Assembly (NCBI GenBank): GCA_002900995.3
Contig: CM035314.1
Coordinates: 1,659,372 to 1,723,371, forward strand
DNA length: 64,000 nt
Origin: Ganoderma boninense
Lineage: Eukaryota > Basidiomycota > Agaricomycetes > Polyporales > Polyporaceae
Reading direction: 5' to 3'
Shown: positions 1 to 11,280 of the stretch, piece by piece
Layout: each line of letters starts with the position of its first letter
How positions within the stretch are numbered: the first letter of the stretch is position 1
Program-made: the position numbers and the translations under genes
Notes under the pieces: model-generated
What the model was told of the DNA's origin: nothing
Database searches by the model: none
What the model saw: the letters and a program-made list of their open reading frames with translations, nothing else

Positions 1-684
1 TCTATGCTCGCGCTTTGTCTTCACGGGCTGATGTCGGATGTAATGTACAGATAGAAAAGTATGCGCGGCACATCAGTTCCACACCGGATATGCATGGGCG
101 ATTGTCTAGAGCTGAGCTCGAGCATGCAAATAGGTGGGCGAGCAGCTTGTTCCTGTTCTGCTTTCTTTTTAATAGCAACATTATCTTCTGCAGATATTCA
201 CGGTTGGTGGAATATCACTTCAAGCAGTCTGTTCTGCAGAGTCTTCCAGAACAACAGCAGTCCATAGAGGAAAACATCGTGTTCATGCCACCTATGGGTA
301 TGTACCTCAAATCATGTCCCTCGAAGAAATGCATGCTCACCTTTGACTCTTGATTCCCAGTTCCCTCCCCGGATAAACAACGACCAGTCATCGCGCGTGC
401 ACTGGCCGACTGCCCGCCGATGCGACTACCCGAGTATGCGTTCGGGTCTGATCTTCTTCGGCTTGCGCTGATGTTTCCATTCGCATTTAGTGGAGCATCG
501 ACCGAGATGAAGAAGGGGGAAATATCGATGACGCCGTACCACGTTGTGGAGCATTTGTTGCTTCGGGGCGAAGTTGAGCTCGTTTGACTTTGGAGAAGTC
601 ACAGACTTCGATGTCGTACACTTGGAAGCTCGCAGCACCAATGTCATGATGTCCCTCGGAAGACGTTCGATGCCGCTGCATTAA
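1..684 (+). other. C-terminal part of an unrecognised spliced gene
   Basis: I do not recognise this gene. An open stretch up to about 299 (ending with the residues ENIVFMPPM) is followed by a GT-AG intron of roughly 61 bases that ends with CCCAG at 360. The open frame then continues (RPVIARALADCPP, then MTPYHVVEHLLL) to a stop at 585-587. A second plausible continuation, in the next frame, runs to a stop at 682-684 and includes FGEVTDFDVVHLEARS. The change of frame near 583 may be a small indel or a missed intron. The 5' part lies outside the window or is obscured by further introns. There is no signal peptide or known motif in the visible part. It could also be a decayed gene. Confidence 0.3.
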
Positions 685-1192
685 TGTTGTGCGAATGCAA
701 CTCGGGATGGCAGGCGCAAGATATGTTTATGTAAAGAGATGTTCAAATCAGCACCGTTTGCGAGTTGTTCTCGGGAGATCTAGAGTCAATATTCATGGTG
801 CTGGAGTGGGGGCGGGGCAATATTCTTGGCCTGGGTGAGGCCCAAGTCAGGCCTGGGTCTTAGCTGAGCGCCGAGTGGCGGAGTCGACCATGTCGCGATC
901 GATCAGCGATCTACGATTCTGCAGGACATGAAATGGGCGCCTACATGCCCAAACAGATCTCTCCCGGAGTCTGCACCGACCCTCGCCTCGTCCAAGTCCT
1001 CGCTCGCTCTGTTCTTGTTCTTGCACAGGTCCTTCTGCACCGAGAACGCACAGAACATTACTTGCTAAGTCGTATCAGCGTGCCCAACCGAGCCCCACAG
1101 TGAGCCTTCCAGAACTGTGCCAATCCCGAACATCCCCCGTTCAGTCTGACCTTCTCGGACTGGCCGTTTTCTTCATCCTAGTCCCTCTTCCC
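685..1192. other. Intergenic region and 5' leader of the hydrolase gene
   Basis: About 0.5 kb without a convincing ORF. Pyrimidine-rich stretches just before the ATG at 1193 are typical of fungal leaders. I see no clear TATA box, RNA gene or repeat. Confidence 0.4.
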
Positions 1193-1822
1193 ATGTCTGA
1201 ATATCCCCCAAACACATGTTCCGATGCAGCTCATCTCAAGGACCTCCTCACCCGCGCTCATGATGACCCAAAGCGCGTCCTTGTCGTTGTCGACGTCCAG
1301 CACAACATGCTCGCAGATCCCCCGGCCGGCGTCCCCGCAGGGGCCATCGTCGGCCCCAACATCGCCGCTATCCTCGCCAAAGCACGCACCGCGGTGCCCC
1401 CACCGCGCATAGTGCACATCCGCAACTGCGGCGACGCCGGCGAGCCGGACGAGAGCGGCACGGCCGGGTGGGAGCTCGTGCACGAGCCGCGCGACGGCGA
1501 GTTCGTCGTCGACAAGCGCAAGAACAACGCGTTCTCGGGCACGCCGCTCGACCGCATCGTGCCTGCGACCGCGGAGATCATCATGATCGGCATGCAGAGC
1601 GACTTCTGCATCCGCGCGACGTGCAGCGCCGCGCTCAGCCGCGGGAACGAGGTCCTCCTCGTGCGTGGCGCCCACGCGACGTACGACCGCATCGAGTACC
1701 ATAACCACGGGCTCGTCACCACCGCCGCGGAGGTCGAGAGGGAGATCGAGGGCGAGCTCGAGGAGGCGGGCGTTATCATGCTCGAGATGAAGGACTTGCC
1801 GGGTATGTTCACAGACCGTTAG
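1193..1822 (+). CDS. Isochorismatase-family cysteine hydrolase
   Basis: Single-exon gene of 209 residues, the normal size for the isochorismatase-like hydrolase superfamily. The family triad is visible: Asp in VVVDVQHNML (about residue 40), Lys in VVDKRKNNAF (about 105) and Cys in GMQSDFCIRATC (about 137). These enzymes hydrolyse isochorismate, amides (nicotinamidase type) or ureides through a cysteine nucleophile; the substrate cannot be told from sequence. I chose the ATG at 1193 because the frame further upstream opens only with a GTG at 1100 and encodes no conserved residues. There is no signal peptide, so it is probably cytosolic. The body is rich in G/C third positions, which produces a long open shadow frame on the opposite strand. 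Two FAD monooxygenases follow downstream, so a role in aromatic-compound metabolism is possible but not shown. Confidence 0.88.
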   Translation: MSEYPPNTCSDAAHLKDLLTRAHDDPKRVLVVVDVQHNMLADPPAGVPAGAIVGPNIAAILAKARTAVPPPRIVHIRNCGDAGEPDESGTAGWELVHEPRDGEFVVDKRKNNAFSGTPLDRIVPATAEIIMIGMQSDFCIRATCSAALSRGNEVLLVRGAHATYDRIEYHNHGLVTTAAEVEREIEGELEEAGVIMLEMKDLPGMFTDR

Positions 1823-3877
1823 GACCCCGTGGTGGGGTTTGAGTGGGCCTGCGGGACACTGCCAGTCGCGAAGAGGATTCTGCTTGAATCTGAGGTGCTG
1901 CTCGGCAGCGCAGCATGCAGGTTCCAAAAGGTTATCACAAGACATCCACCCGCTTGCCATGGGGCGGAAGGTGTTCGAGTACGTCGGGGGCTGTTTTTCT
2001 GTTTTCTTGGGTTACATTTTGTGTCCCGTGTTGTAATTTACACTCTGGGTTTTCTGGTCGCGCATATACGAAGCAACTGGCATCATGTACACTTAGATGT
2101 AGATTTTAAACCCCTTGTCGCGCCAATATGCGTTCGCAGGGACGAACCTTTTCGAGCTGGGGAACGGTGAGCTGCGTCCCGCGAGGTGCATTTCCTTCAA
2201 TATTTCCACGCAGCACACTCACATGCAGCGGAGGCTTAGCAGGCCTACATGTATGTGCTATCACATTTCCCGATGGTGAGTACTTCTACTATCGCTCGTA
2301 ACAGTAGACTCATGTCGTTTTCGTTGATTATATTCCGACGCATACACAGGCCAACTGTGCATCTACAGTTGCGCCCACTCCGAGCGGCGACCGTGGGCTT
2401 ACCAGGCAAGGACCCCGACGTCAGCGCATTTGTTCATTTTCGTTTCGTCACTAGCAAGATATCTGCGTTCACGAGAGTCATCGACAAGCTGGAACAGGTC
2501 GGCCTGGAATGCTTAACGCATCCTTCCCATTGACTGTGGTTTTCGTACTGGGCTTTGTATGAGCCGCCATGTTTTCTCAGCAGCCATTAAGCAGCGTCAG
2601 TGGAATGGGAAGCTAACCTGGCTGGCCGATGCTGGACATGGTTTTCGGAGAAGTCGGCGCAAGCGAGATAGCTTTGCATAGAGTCACCTCTGGTGCGTTC
2701 AACAGGCTGTTAACGTTCTGGTCGGTGTGGGTGGCCCTAACCATCATTCATATGCACGTGGACAGTTCACTTTGCCAACGAGCTTCTTCATGGCTCGTTC
2801 TCATCAACGTCTGGCTCTCCAGGGTGTTCCTGTCAAACGAGGCTCACATTTGTTGCTAGCGACCTTCGTCAACTCGGTTCAATGATCGTACTATCTCAGT
2901 CACCGCGTCGCCGGCAGACATACTTAACAATCGAATTCGTAGAGCCTGAACGTAACAAGCCTTCCTTTGATCACAGTTCGCAAAACCTATCCATTAGCTC
3001 ACCGGCGGGAGCCTGGCAGCTCTGTGAGTCCTTTCTTTCCCACATCCCATCCGTTGAATAAGCCCGGAGCTCACGAGACTTGTATAGAAAAACACCGAAT
3101 GCGTCCAGAGGTCAGCCGTGCCGATCGCGTCGCATCGGTATTTCCTACCGCTTACGCCGCTCTAGCGCCTCATGTGGGTTCTGGAGACATAATTGCCATA
3201 ATTCCAAAATCAACGTACTAGACGTTGAATGCCGACATCGTCTTCCAGTCCGTCCGTCGGCGCTACGTGTCCTCTCAACACCGTCATCTATGCCATTTCC
3301 TAGGCGTTCATGTATGTCGACCTTCAGGACAGTTAGAACCTAATCTCTGCTTTGGGATGCCGCCCAGTTTTCGTTTCCCCGATCACCACTTCTTGCGATC
3401 CGCACGCGCCGCCGTGTGCTGTACTGGGTACCGACGGCTTATGAGCTTGGTGCGTGTGTAAAAAAGAGCATATGACGTGGATCTCCTTATCCATTCTATT
3501 CATAAGCGGGAGAAGCCTACATCCACATCCCGCACCGAACACGAGTCTCGGGAGGATGTGGGCCCGCCCCTCATGATCCTGTGGCGGGATGCTCTCGGGA
3601 GATGGGAGAGGCCATTTGCATGCCGATTGAGGGAGAGGAGGGCGCATCGCTGGTCAAGGCTTCTTCTTCGACGGTGCTTGCTTCGGCCGGTCTGGCCGTT
3701 AGCGACTTCTTCCTTGAGGCACTGTGTCGAGTGTCTGGCCTCTGGTTTCCACTAGGGTGGTATAAAGGTCAGCTGGGACGGCATGGTTGGGGCCCCAACA
3801 CGAACGCTCGCATCAACTTAACTTCCCTCATTCCCACTCTACTTCTCACTCGCCTTTGTAGGTCTCAGCATAGCAAC
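1823..3877. other. Intergenic region, no gene seen
   Basis: About 2 kb in which open frames are short, overlapping and without recognisable motifs. No RNA gene or terminal repeat was found by eye. The last 110 bases form the promoter and leader of the next gene. Confidence 0.45.
3771..3777 (+). promoter_or_regulatory. TATA box of the first FAD monooxygenase
   Basis: TATAAAG lies 107 bases upstream of the ATG at 3878 and is followed by a C/T-rich leader, the usual layout of a strongly expressed basidiomycete promoter. Confidence 0.5.
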
Positions 3878-5755
3878 ATGCCAGTCGCCGTCAGCAACCC
3901 AGCCAAGTTCCGCGTCGCAATCATGTACGTGGAGCTTTCAGAGGCATGCAGAATGCTACTACTACTACTCCGGACTGACCACTATCTTTTGTTTGAACAG
4001 CGGCGCCGGCCTTGGCGGCCTCATCTTCGCGCTCCTGATGCAGAAGCACGCGCCGGACGCCGTCGAGGTAGACATATATGAGTCCGCGCGCGAGCTCACC
4101 GAGGTCGGGGCAGGCGTCGCCATGTGGCCGCGCATTTGGAAGATCGTCCGGTACCTCGGACTCGAGGATGAATTGCTCGAGATCAGCGGCGCCGGCCGCT
4201 CGGGAGGTCAGTGTAGCTCAGCTTTAATGATGTGGACGAGAGGCGCTGACTCAAATGAACGAATACACAGCTCTTCCTACGGTCTTTACCAAGTCTGACG
4301 AGCTGACTGCCGTCGACGTCACTACGCTTCCTCCGGGTCGTAAGTCGTCCACCATTTATACTACTGTAAATGCCAATTGAGAGTGCTGTAGTGTACCCAT
4401 TCCACAGGGCTAACCTCCAGAAGCTCTTCGCGCGACACCTCCGTGCCTATGACCGAATCCAGTACGCGAAGCGCCTCGCATCGTACACTGAACCCGCGTC
4501 CGACCGGAACCCGGTGGTGCTCAAGTTCCAGGATGGAACGCAGGCGACTTGCGATGTTCTTGTCGGCTGCGACGGGATCAATCCGCGGTCCGCCGCACGA
4601 TGTACACGAACCTTGCGAACGAAGCGGAAGCCCGTGGAGATCCGGCGGAGGCGGCACGCCTGAAGGCGTTGAACGACCCGGTTTGGTCAGGGACTGTCGC
4701 TTATCGTGGTTTGGTCCCGACGAAGGACTTGGCAGAGGATGTGCTGAAGCTCGCGCGCATTCCGCATATTGTGAGCTTCAAATCTATTTCATGCTGTTTC
4801 TTTCGTCAAACTATTGCTGAGCACCATGCGGCTCGTGATTTAGGTGCTCGGAAAGCACAAGGTGAGGGGCGATCCTTCGAGCCGGGGTACACAGATCAAC
4901 TGACAGGTGAGGGACAGAACGTCGTGTTCTACCCAATATCTGGCGGAGAGATCATCAATGTGGTGGCCTTCGTCGATACGCCGGGGGCGAGAGGAACACC
5001 GTACGATGGCCCGTGGGTCACGACTGCGACGACAGAGGAAGTCGAGCAGCAATTCGCTGGATGGGACATAATTACGCACACTCTCGTCAAGGTAAGAGGA
5101 CATCCTACAAGTCTGCATTCTATCTTTGCTGACAAGCACGCGTGACTGGTAGTCGATGGTGAAGCCGACGCTTTGGTCCGTCCACACGGTCGGGCACCTG
5201 CCGACTTATGTCAAGGGAAGGGCGATTCTTCTCGGCGACGCGGTAAGGCTCTCGCCATTACGTGGCTAGAATATCGACTGATTGGACACTGAATGGTAGG
5301 CGCATGCGATGACACCCCACCAAGGTTCTGGCGCAGGTCAAGCGATCGAGGTGAGTTACGATACCTTCTTCTTCTTCTCGCACCACTTTGAAGGGCCATG
5401 CGGCAACTTACATCTGATGCGCGGGCAGGACGGCCTTGTCCTTTCGTCCCTCCTCTCCCACGACGCCGTCACCCTTGAGACCCTGCCTCAGGCATTGAAG
5501 ATTTACGATATCATCCGTCGCCCGTTCTCGCAGGGGGTGCAGCGGGGCTCTGACGAGGCCGGCTCGATCTACCACCTCCACGAACTCGGGTGGGACAAGG
5601 TGTCGGTGGAGGAGAGCGCGGCGGGCAGCTACTCGCAAGACATGATTGAAGTGCTGGGCAAGGGCCTGGAAGAGAAGCTGGATTGGGTGATGAAGGGTGA
5701 TTTTATGGAGACGCGGGTGAAGGCCATGGGTATGCTGGAGGGCACCTTCGCTTGA
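3878..5755 (+). CDS. FAD-dependent monooxygenase, salicylate-hydroxylase type, copy 1 (one-base frameshift)
   Basis: Flavin monooxygenase of the PHBH/salicylate 1-hydroxylase fold, expected to hydroxylate an aromatic ring using NAD(P)H and O2. Nine exons: 3878-3924, 4001-4206, 4271-4339, 4392-4770, an 18-nt exon 4844-4861, 4918-5091, 5153-5242, 5300-5350 and 5429-5755. The FAD dinucleotide motif AIIGAGLGGL is split by intron 1. The DG-type motif CDVLVGCDGI is in exon 4 and the GD motif LLGDAAHAMTPHQGSGAGQAIEDG spans exons 7-9. The exons total 1361 nt, one short of a multiple of three. The frame breaks at 4580-4581, directly after GCDGI, where the neighbouring paralogue has Arg-Ser. Exon 4 is 379 nt here and 380 nt in the paralogue. 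So this is either a pseudogene by a single deletion or a sequence error in an otherwise intact gene. Confidence 0.88.
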
Positions 5756-6853
5756 TATAACTGACTTGGAGGAATGGAATGGGCTATGAACGAACGTAGT
5801 CACTCACAGCAGAACACCTTGGGGCTCGCCACCAGCGGAGCGTACTGGTATCATGGAATGGGCTCGGCGAAAACTGGCTGGAATCTGTAGATCTATATGA
5901 GGATAGAAGGTCATCTAGAGGATTAGTGGCGAAATACATCGATGATAACAGCCAGGTCCCCGGTTTGTTAATCGGGAACTTCAGGGTCGTTGGTTCGGAT
6001 AAAGCACAGCCACGTCGTCCGAGTCGCGAAATCAACGGCGTCTCTTGTCTCTTCTGCTCAACCGTTTCAACAATGTCAATGTTCGATCTTCTGGCTCTCT
6101 CCTTGACATACTTTCATGCCGGATGTATACTCCCTTAAGAAGACGGTGTCCGACTAGACAACACCTTTGGGACCTGTAGTCACTCTGGTATGTGTCGATC
6201 GTCGCGCTCAGGCTGAGAGTCCTGCCAGCTCACTTGTACTAGTGGGTAGGTGGACGTCTATAAGGGAAATAGGGCTCGAAGAACGCAAGGATGTTGCTCC
6301 AGTGCGGCCCCAACCACGTTCACCCAAGGTGGTCCAAGGCAGTCATCTGGTTCTTCCAGATCCCAAATGACGTGTTGTGCGACCTGGTGGGTATTGTATG
6401 TCACTTGGCCCCGCCATATGCTGACGCACAAAATGTTCAGCACGGGCCGCCATACGAGATAATTCATGCGCCACACAGGGTATGCGGCCAGAATCTCATA
6501 GGGAAGTTTTCGCTTATGCCATGTAGTGAATCAGAGCATTATCACGACGGGTTATAGTGAGCCCTCCTTCGACTACGCCAGCGGGCCAACGATGACCCTC
6601 GCCAGTAATTTTTGATGTCAGTTTCAAGAACCCCTTCTTCAATTCTCACAGTGTGTTGTCCTACCCGGGTCGTTGGAGTCTCCTTGCTCCTCATTTCATG
6701 GATAATGGATCACCAGCCCATGATTTCTGATAGGTTTCGGAGCGCGGTTTCAAATTCGAAGCGCAGTCATCCAGTCAGTCATATTGAAATACAGAACCAT
6801 GGGAGCCGCGATACGAGGAGCACTATCAGGTCGCTCCCTCCCCTTCGAACAAC
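5756..6853. other. Intergenic region between the two FAD monooxygenases
   Basis: About 1.1 kb with only short unsupported frames. No RNA gene or repeat was recognised. It separates two genes of identical intron layout and so probably includes the promoter of the second. Confidence 0.45.
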
Positions 6854-8709
6854 ATGTCCCAAGCAGTGACGGTTCTCCCCCGGCTTCGCGTTGCCATTAT
6901 GTGAACGTCATTTTGCTCTCGAAAAGATTGCCCCGCTAATACCCTTGCCCGCATTAGCGGGGCTGGTTTAGGAGGATTATTGCTCGCCATTTCCCTCCAG
7001 AAAAGCTACCAGGACGTTCAGGTCGATATCTACGAATCCACGGCGGAGCTGGCCGAGATTGGAGCGGGAGTGGGCATGTGGCCACGAATGTGGGAAATTA
7101 TAGAGTACCTTGGACTTGGCGACGAGCTCCGGCAGGTCTCCGGGGGTGACAACCCAACAGGTGGGTGTTCGTCTTTACTTCTCCTTTGTTGTTTAGTCTC
7201 CAGACTCATCTCTCAGACGGCACCAGCTCAGCCTGTCAACTTTCGCAAAGCAGACGAAGCAGAACCCGTCGACTTCTCGCAACTCCCTCCAACCTGTACG
7301 TGGTCCAAAGCGTTCCGCGGAGAACGACTCTGGGCTGATAAGTATGTTCAAGTGTACACATTCCACAGGTCTGTGTTGCAGCAACTCCTATCAAAGCACC
7401 TCAGTCCCGACATACCCATCCACTTCTCGAAACGCCTTGTCTCCTACGCCGAACCCACAAAACCCGAGGCACCCATCGTCCTACAGTTTCGCGACGGCAC
7501 CTCAGCCGAGTGCGACGTGCTTGTTGGTAGCGATGGCATACGATCTGCAGTGAGGCGATCAATGTTCAACACGCTTGCGGACGAAGCACGCATACGTGGG
7601 GACATGGAGGACTCTGCACGGCTGCGGTCGATGGTCGACCCCGTGTGGTCCGGACAGATTGCTCATCGCGGCCTGATATCGACAGCTGCATTGAGGTCTT
7701 CAGGTTTAGAGAGCCCGTGTTCTCCTGTGTTCGTGAGTTGAACGACTTCTATGCGCTAGTACGTCCTGATACGCCTCTCCATCCTTTCAGCTGCTCGGAA
7801 AGAACAAGGTGAGCTGAAAGTTGTTGAATATTCATCTGTGCTCCATCGACGTGGAAATTCTTTTGCAGCACATTGTTCAGTATCCAATCAACAGGGGAGA
7901 ATTATTGAATATTGCTGCCTTCGTCAACCACCCGGGACGTGAGGATTCCGTGTACGACGGCCCTTGGGTCTCGTCAACGACGGGAGATAAGGTTAAAGAA
8001 CATTTCGCAGAGTGGTCACCTGAGGTACCGCCCATCATCGAGGTACGTTTGCGGCCTTGCTTTTCAGCAACGAATACATGGCCAGTAGCGAAGGTTCTTA
8101 TGTTTAATTTCTACAGATGTTGGACAAGCCTCTATGTTGGGCCGTACATACCGTCCGGGAGCTCCCCACATATGTGAGAGGGAGGTCCGCCTTGATAGGC
8201 GATGCGGTGAGTCTATATCCCCTCACGGAAATGATGAGTCCGACAATCGTATCTTTCACTTAGGCGCATGCCATGACTCCTCACCTCGGCGCAGGGGCAA
8301 GCCAGGCACTGGAGGTATATCCCCATATGTATCTCACCCATCAGTTCTGCTGAGACTAGCGGGGTTTCTTCCTGGGCAGGATGGCTTCATCCTCGCAGCC
8401 ATCATTGCCCAGCCTACAATTACAGCCCAAAATATCCCCGCTGCGCTCTATATTTATGACACCCTTCGTCGACCGGTCGCGGAAATGGTGCTCCGCCGCT
8501 CCCGCAAGACCGGCCTTCTCTACCACTTCAACACCCTCGGCTGGGAAGACGTGACTGCCAAGCAAAGCGCGGCAGGCGGGTTTTCGTCCCAACGTCTCGA
8601 AGAAGTCGGGAAAGCGCTCCGAGAGCAGTTTGACTGGTTACTTACGAGCAGTGTCATGGAGCTTCACGAGAGGGCCATCGACATGGCTTGCGGACTCAAG
8701 CAAGAGTGA
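6854..8709 (+). CDS. FAD-dependent monooxygenase, salicylate-hydroxylase type, copy 2 (intact)
   Basis: Tandem paralogue of the preceding gene. Nine exons: 6854-6900, 6958-7160, 7227-7295, 7353-7732, 7791-7808, 7869-8042, 8117-8206, 8264-8314 and 8380-8709. They sum to 1362 nt, giving 453 residues. All eight intron positions match copy 1, and six of the nine exons have the same length, including the 18-nt microexon. Motifs: FAD-binding VAIIGAGLGGLLLA at the N-terminus, VGSDGIRSAVRR (about residue 165-175) and IGDAAHAMTPHLGAGASQALEDG (about 325). No signal peptide or membrane segment, so probably cytosolic. Exon 3 to exon 4 could also be read through without splicing; I prefer the intron because it is conserved in copy 1 and keeps LPP(T/G)-L-Y(T/P)FHR aligned. 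Substrate unknown. Confidence 0.92.
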
Positions 8710-9246
8710 TAATTTCGGCGTTGTTTGCTCGTTCGAACTACTGTAGCTTTTCGCTATCATGCTCTGGTTTTAGCATGGAAACATCTGTGCACCGAAGATC
8801 AGCCAGCGTAATAGTACAATTGCTCACTGAGTCGGGCCCCATGTCGATTTGTACGTGGTATTTACGAGTACTTACTCCATGAGTATGTACATGCCACGAA
8901 CCTGTGTGCGAGTCTAGGTTCGAGACAATCCCCTCTCACGTCCACGGTGACAGATAGACGGTCTTTGGCTTGAGAATAGGTGGCAGTAGAAATCTCTGAC
9001 CGTCTCCTCTCTCGACCGTTGGGGAATCGTGAAGACGTTGGCAAAGATCCCACCAAAACCTCAGGCCTCAAGCTTCACTTTAACTTGACCTCCGGCGTTT
9101 ACTCAGTCTGTTTGTTCCGGGCCGACGGCCCGGAGCGTGCACAGCAAGAAGTTCCGTCCGGTATCATTCACTCCGCTCTCGTCGCTCGACCACGACGATC
9201 AAGCACAATTACTGGACCGTTCTATTGGGCTACATACATCGCTAGA
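8710..9246. other. Intergenic region
   Basis: About 540 bases separating the second monooxygenase from the peptidase gene on the same strand. No convincing ORF, RNA gene or repeat. Confidence 0.4.
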
Positions 9247-11280
9247 ATGGCCACCAAATCGTATCCTGGTTCGTTCTAACGTACATGATACAACGCCTGT
9301 GCCTCACCATTCGTTTCAGCTTCCCAACACGTATTGAAGACGTTCACGAAGCTCATCGAGCTGCTGCCTGCCACTGAGCAGAACAAGGTATCGACGACCG
9401 GATCATCTCGTCGAACTGCGTCGTTTAATCTCCTTCATGTAGCCCCAAATCGTTCTCTTGGCGGGAGAGGTAACTCCTTTCCGCAATGACACAGACCGCG
9501 AGATGCCTTTTCGGCAGGTCAGCTGCCCCATTTGTCTGTGGTAAAGAGCAAACATTGATCGTGATAGGAATTGAAACTCCTAGGAGTCGAATTTCTTCTA
9601 CCTCACGGGATGCAAGGTCCCATCGTCATACGCCCTGCTGACCTTCCAGAACGGAACCTCCCTCGCAAACACGCCCTCCACACAGCTCTTCATCCCCAAG
9701 GCTGAACTCGCTGACCTCATGTGGTCCGTGCCTCCTCCATCGCTAGAGGAGGCCTCGGCGATGTACGACTCCACGAGCATCGCACATCCTGCCGCACTCC
9801 CCGACGCCATCCAAGAGCATGTCAAGGCGTTCCCAGGCGCGATCGTGCACACCCTCCCCACATCGCCGCTCTTCCCCAAGATCGCAGGGGAGTACACGGC
9901 CGTCTTCGCCGCTGCGAACGTTAACATTACGGAGGACTACCTCCTGTCCGCGCTCCACCGCGCCCGGCTCCTCAAGGATGCCGAGGAGATTGAGCTCATC
10001 CGGCGCGCGAATGCGATAAGCTCGCGCGCTCACGAGACGGTCATGCGCGTCCTCGGGCAAGGTGTGCTTGGGCAGATCACGCGCGGCAAAGGCGCGGGAA
10101 CCGAGCGCCCGCTCCTCCCCAGCGATGGCTCATCCAGAAGGAATATGAAGGCTGAGGCGTTGTTCGTCGCGTCTTGCCGTAGGGAAGGGTAGGTCTACCA
10201 TCACGTATTATGCTATTGTATACAGCTATTGACCAGCTGGCAGGGCGGAGCACCAGGCGTACTTGCCAATCGTCGCAGCATCGACGCGCGCGTCGACGCT
10301 GCACTACTGCTGCAACGACCGCGAGTTCGCGTGGGGCCCTGTAGGCCCACACGATCATTGCAACTCGAACGACCTCGCGCATGACCACGAGCGTGTGCTC
10401 GATCCGCAGGTCCTACTGATCGATGCTGGGTGCGAGTGGAACTGCTATGCGGCAGACAGTCAGTGCCTTCCTCACACATCTTGAAGTGGATCCCGCTAAC
10501 ATGCCTCCCAGTCACGCGCACCATGCCTGTGGGTAATGGCGGCAAGTTCACGCCCGAGGCGCGCGCCATCTACGAGCTCGTCCTCGAGATGCAGAAGGTA
10601 TGTCCCGCCCTTGCGCAAAGTCCGTCCGCTGACCTAGCACTCTCGGTCCTCTTCATCGCAGCTCTCGATGGAAGTGCTCAAGCCCGGCCTGCACTGGGAC
10701 GCCGTGCAGTTCCTCTGCCACCGCACGCTCGTGCGGCGCTTCCAGCAGCTCGGCATCTTCAAGACGCCCGAGTCCCCGGGGTCTGGCTCGTGGAACTCGG
10801 AGGAGGCGATCCTCGCGAGCGGTGTCAGCGCGGCATTCTTCCCGCACGGCCTCGGGCACTCGCTCGGGCTCGACGTGCACGACGTGCCGAGCGCGAGCAA
10901 GCCCGACGTGAACCCGACGATCGAGCGGCCTGTGCTCGGGCACGAGTCGTTCTACACGTACTTGAGGCTACGGCTGCCGCTCGAGGAGGGCATGGTCGTG
11001 GTGAGTGGTGCTCACGAACGGAACTCGGAGCTCGAGCAATAGGCTAATCGGGTAGTTATACTACTAGACTGTCGAGCCGGGATGCTACTTCTCGCCACAC
11101 CTGATCGCGCCGGTGCGTGACTCGAAGCATATCGACCAGGAGGTGCTGAAGCGGTATGAGAGCGTCGGTGGCGTGCGCATCGAGGACGTCGTGGTCATCA
11201 CTAAGGACGGCTACGAGAACCTCACCACCGTGCGCAGCGACACTGACTGGCTGGAGCATGTCTGCGCTGGGGAGATCTGA
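9247..11280 (+). CDS. Xaa-Pro dipeptidase (prolidase), M24B metallopeptidase
   Basis: Prolidase-type pita-bread metallopeptidase, which splits X-Pro dipeptides with two metal ions in the cytosol. Eight exons: 9247-9268, 9320-9387, 9443-9517, 9584-10188, 10244-10458, 10512-10597, 10662-11000 and 11068-11280, giving 540 residues. The N-terminal creatinase-like domain carries MPFRQESNFFYLTG. Metal ligands are visible as Asp in LLIDAG, Asp/Ile-Thr after the next splice, His in FFPHGLGHSLGLDVHDV, Glu in TVEPGCYF and Glu in GVRIEDVVV. The short first exon (seven codons) was chosen because it restores a continuous frame into QHVLKTFTKLIE. One oddity: 10063-10160 reads as residues unlike the family, while a conserved stretch (WLIQKEYE) is present one frame over, so a pair of compensating indels is likely there. 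Confidence 0.9.

Noticed and set aside
1178..1960. Long open frame on the minus strand opposite the isochorismatase gene
   Set aside because: It is a shadow of the G/C-rich third positions of the plus-strand gene and has biased, motif-free composition.
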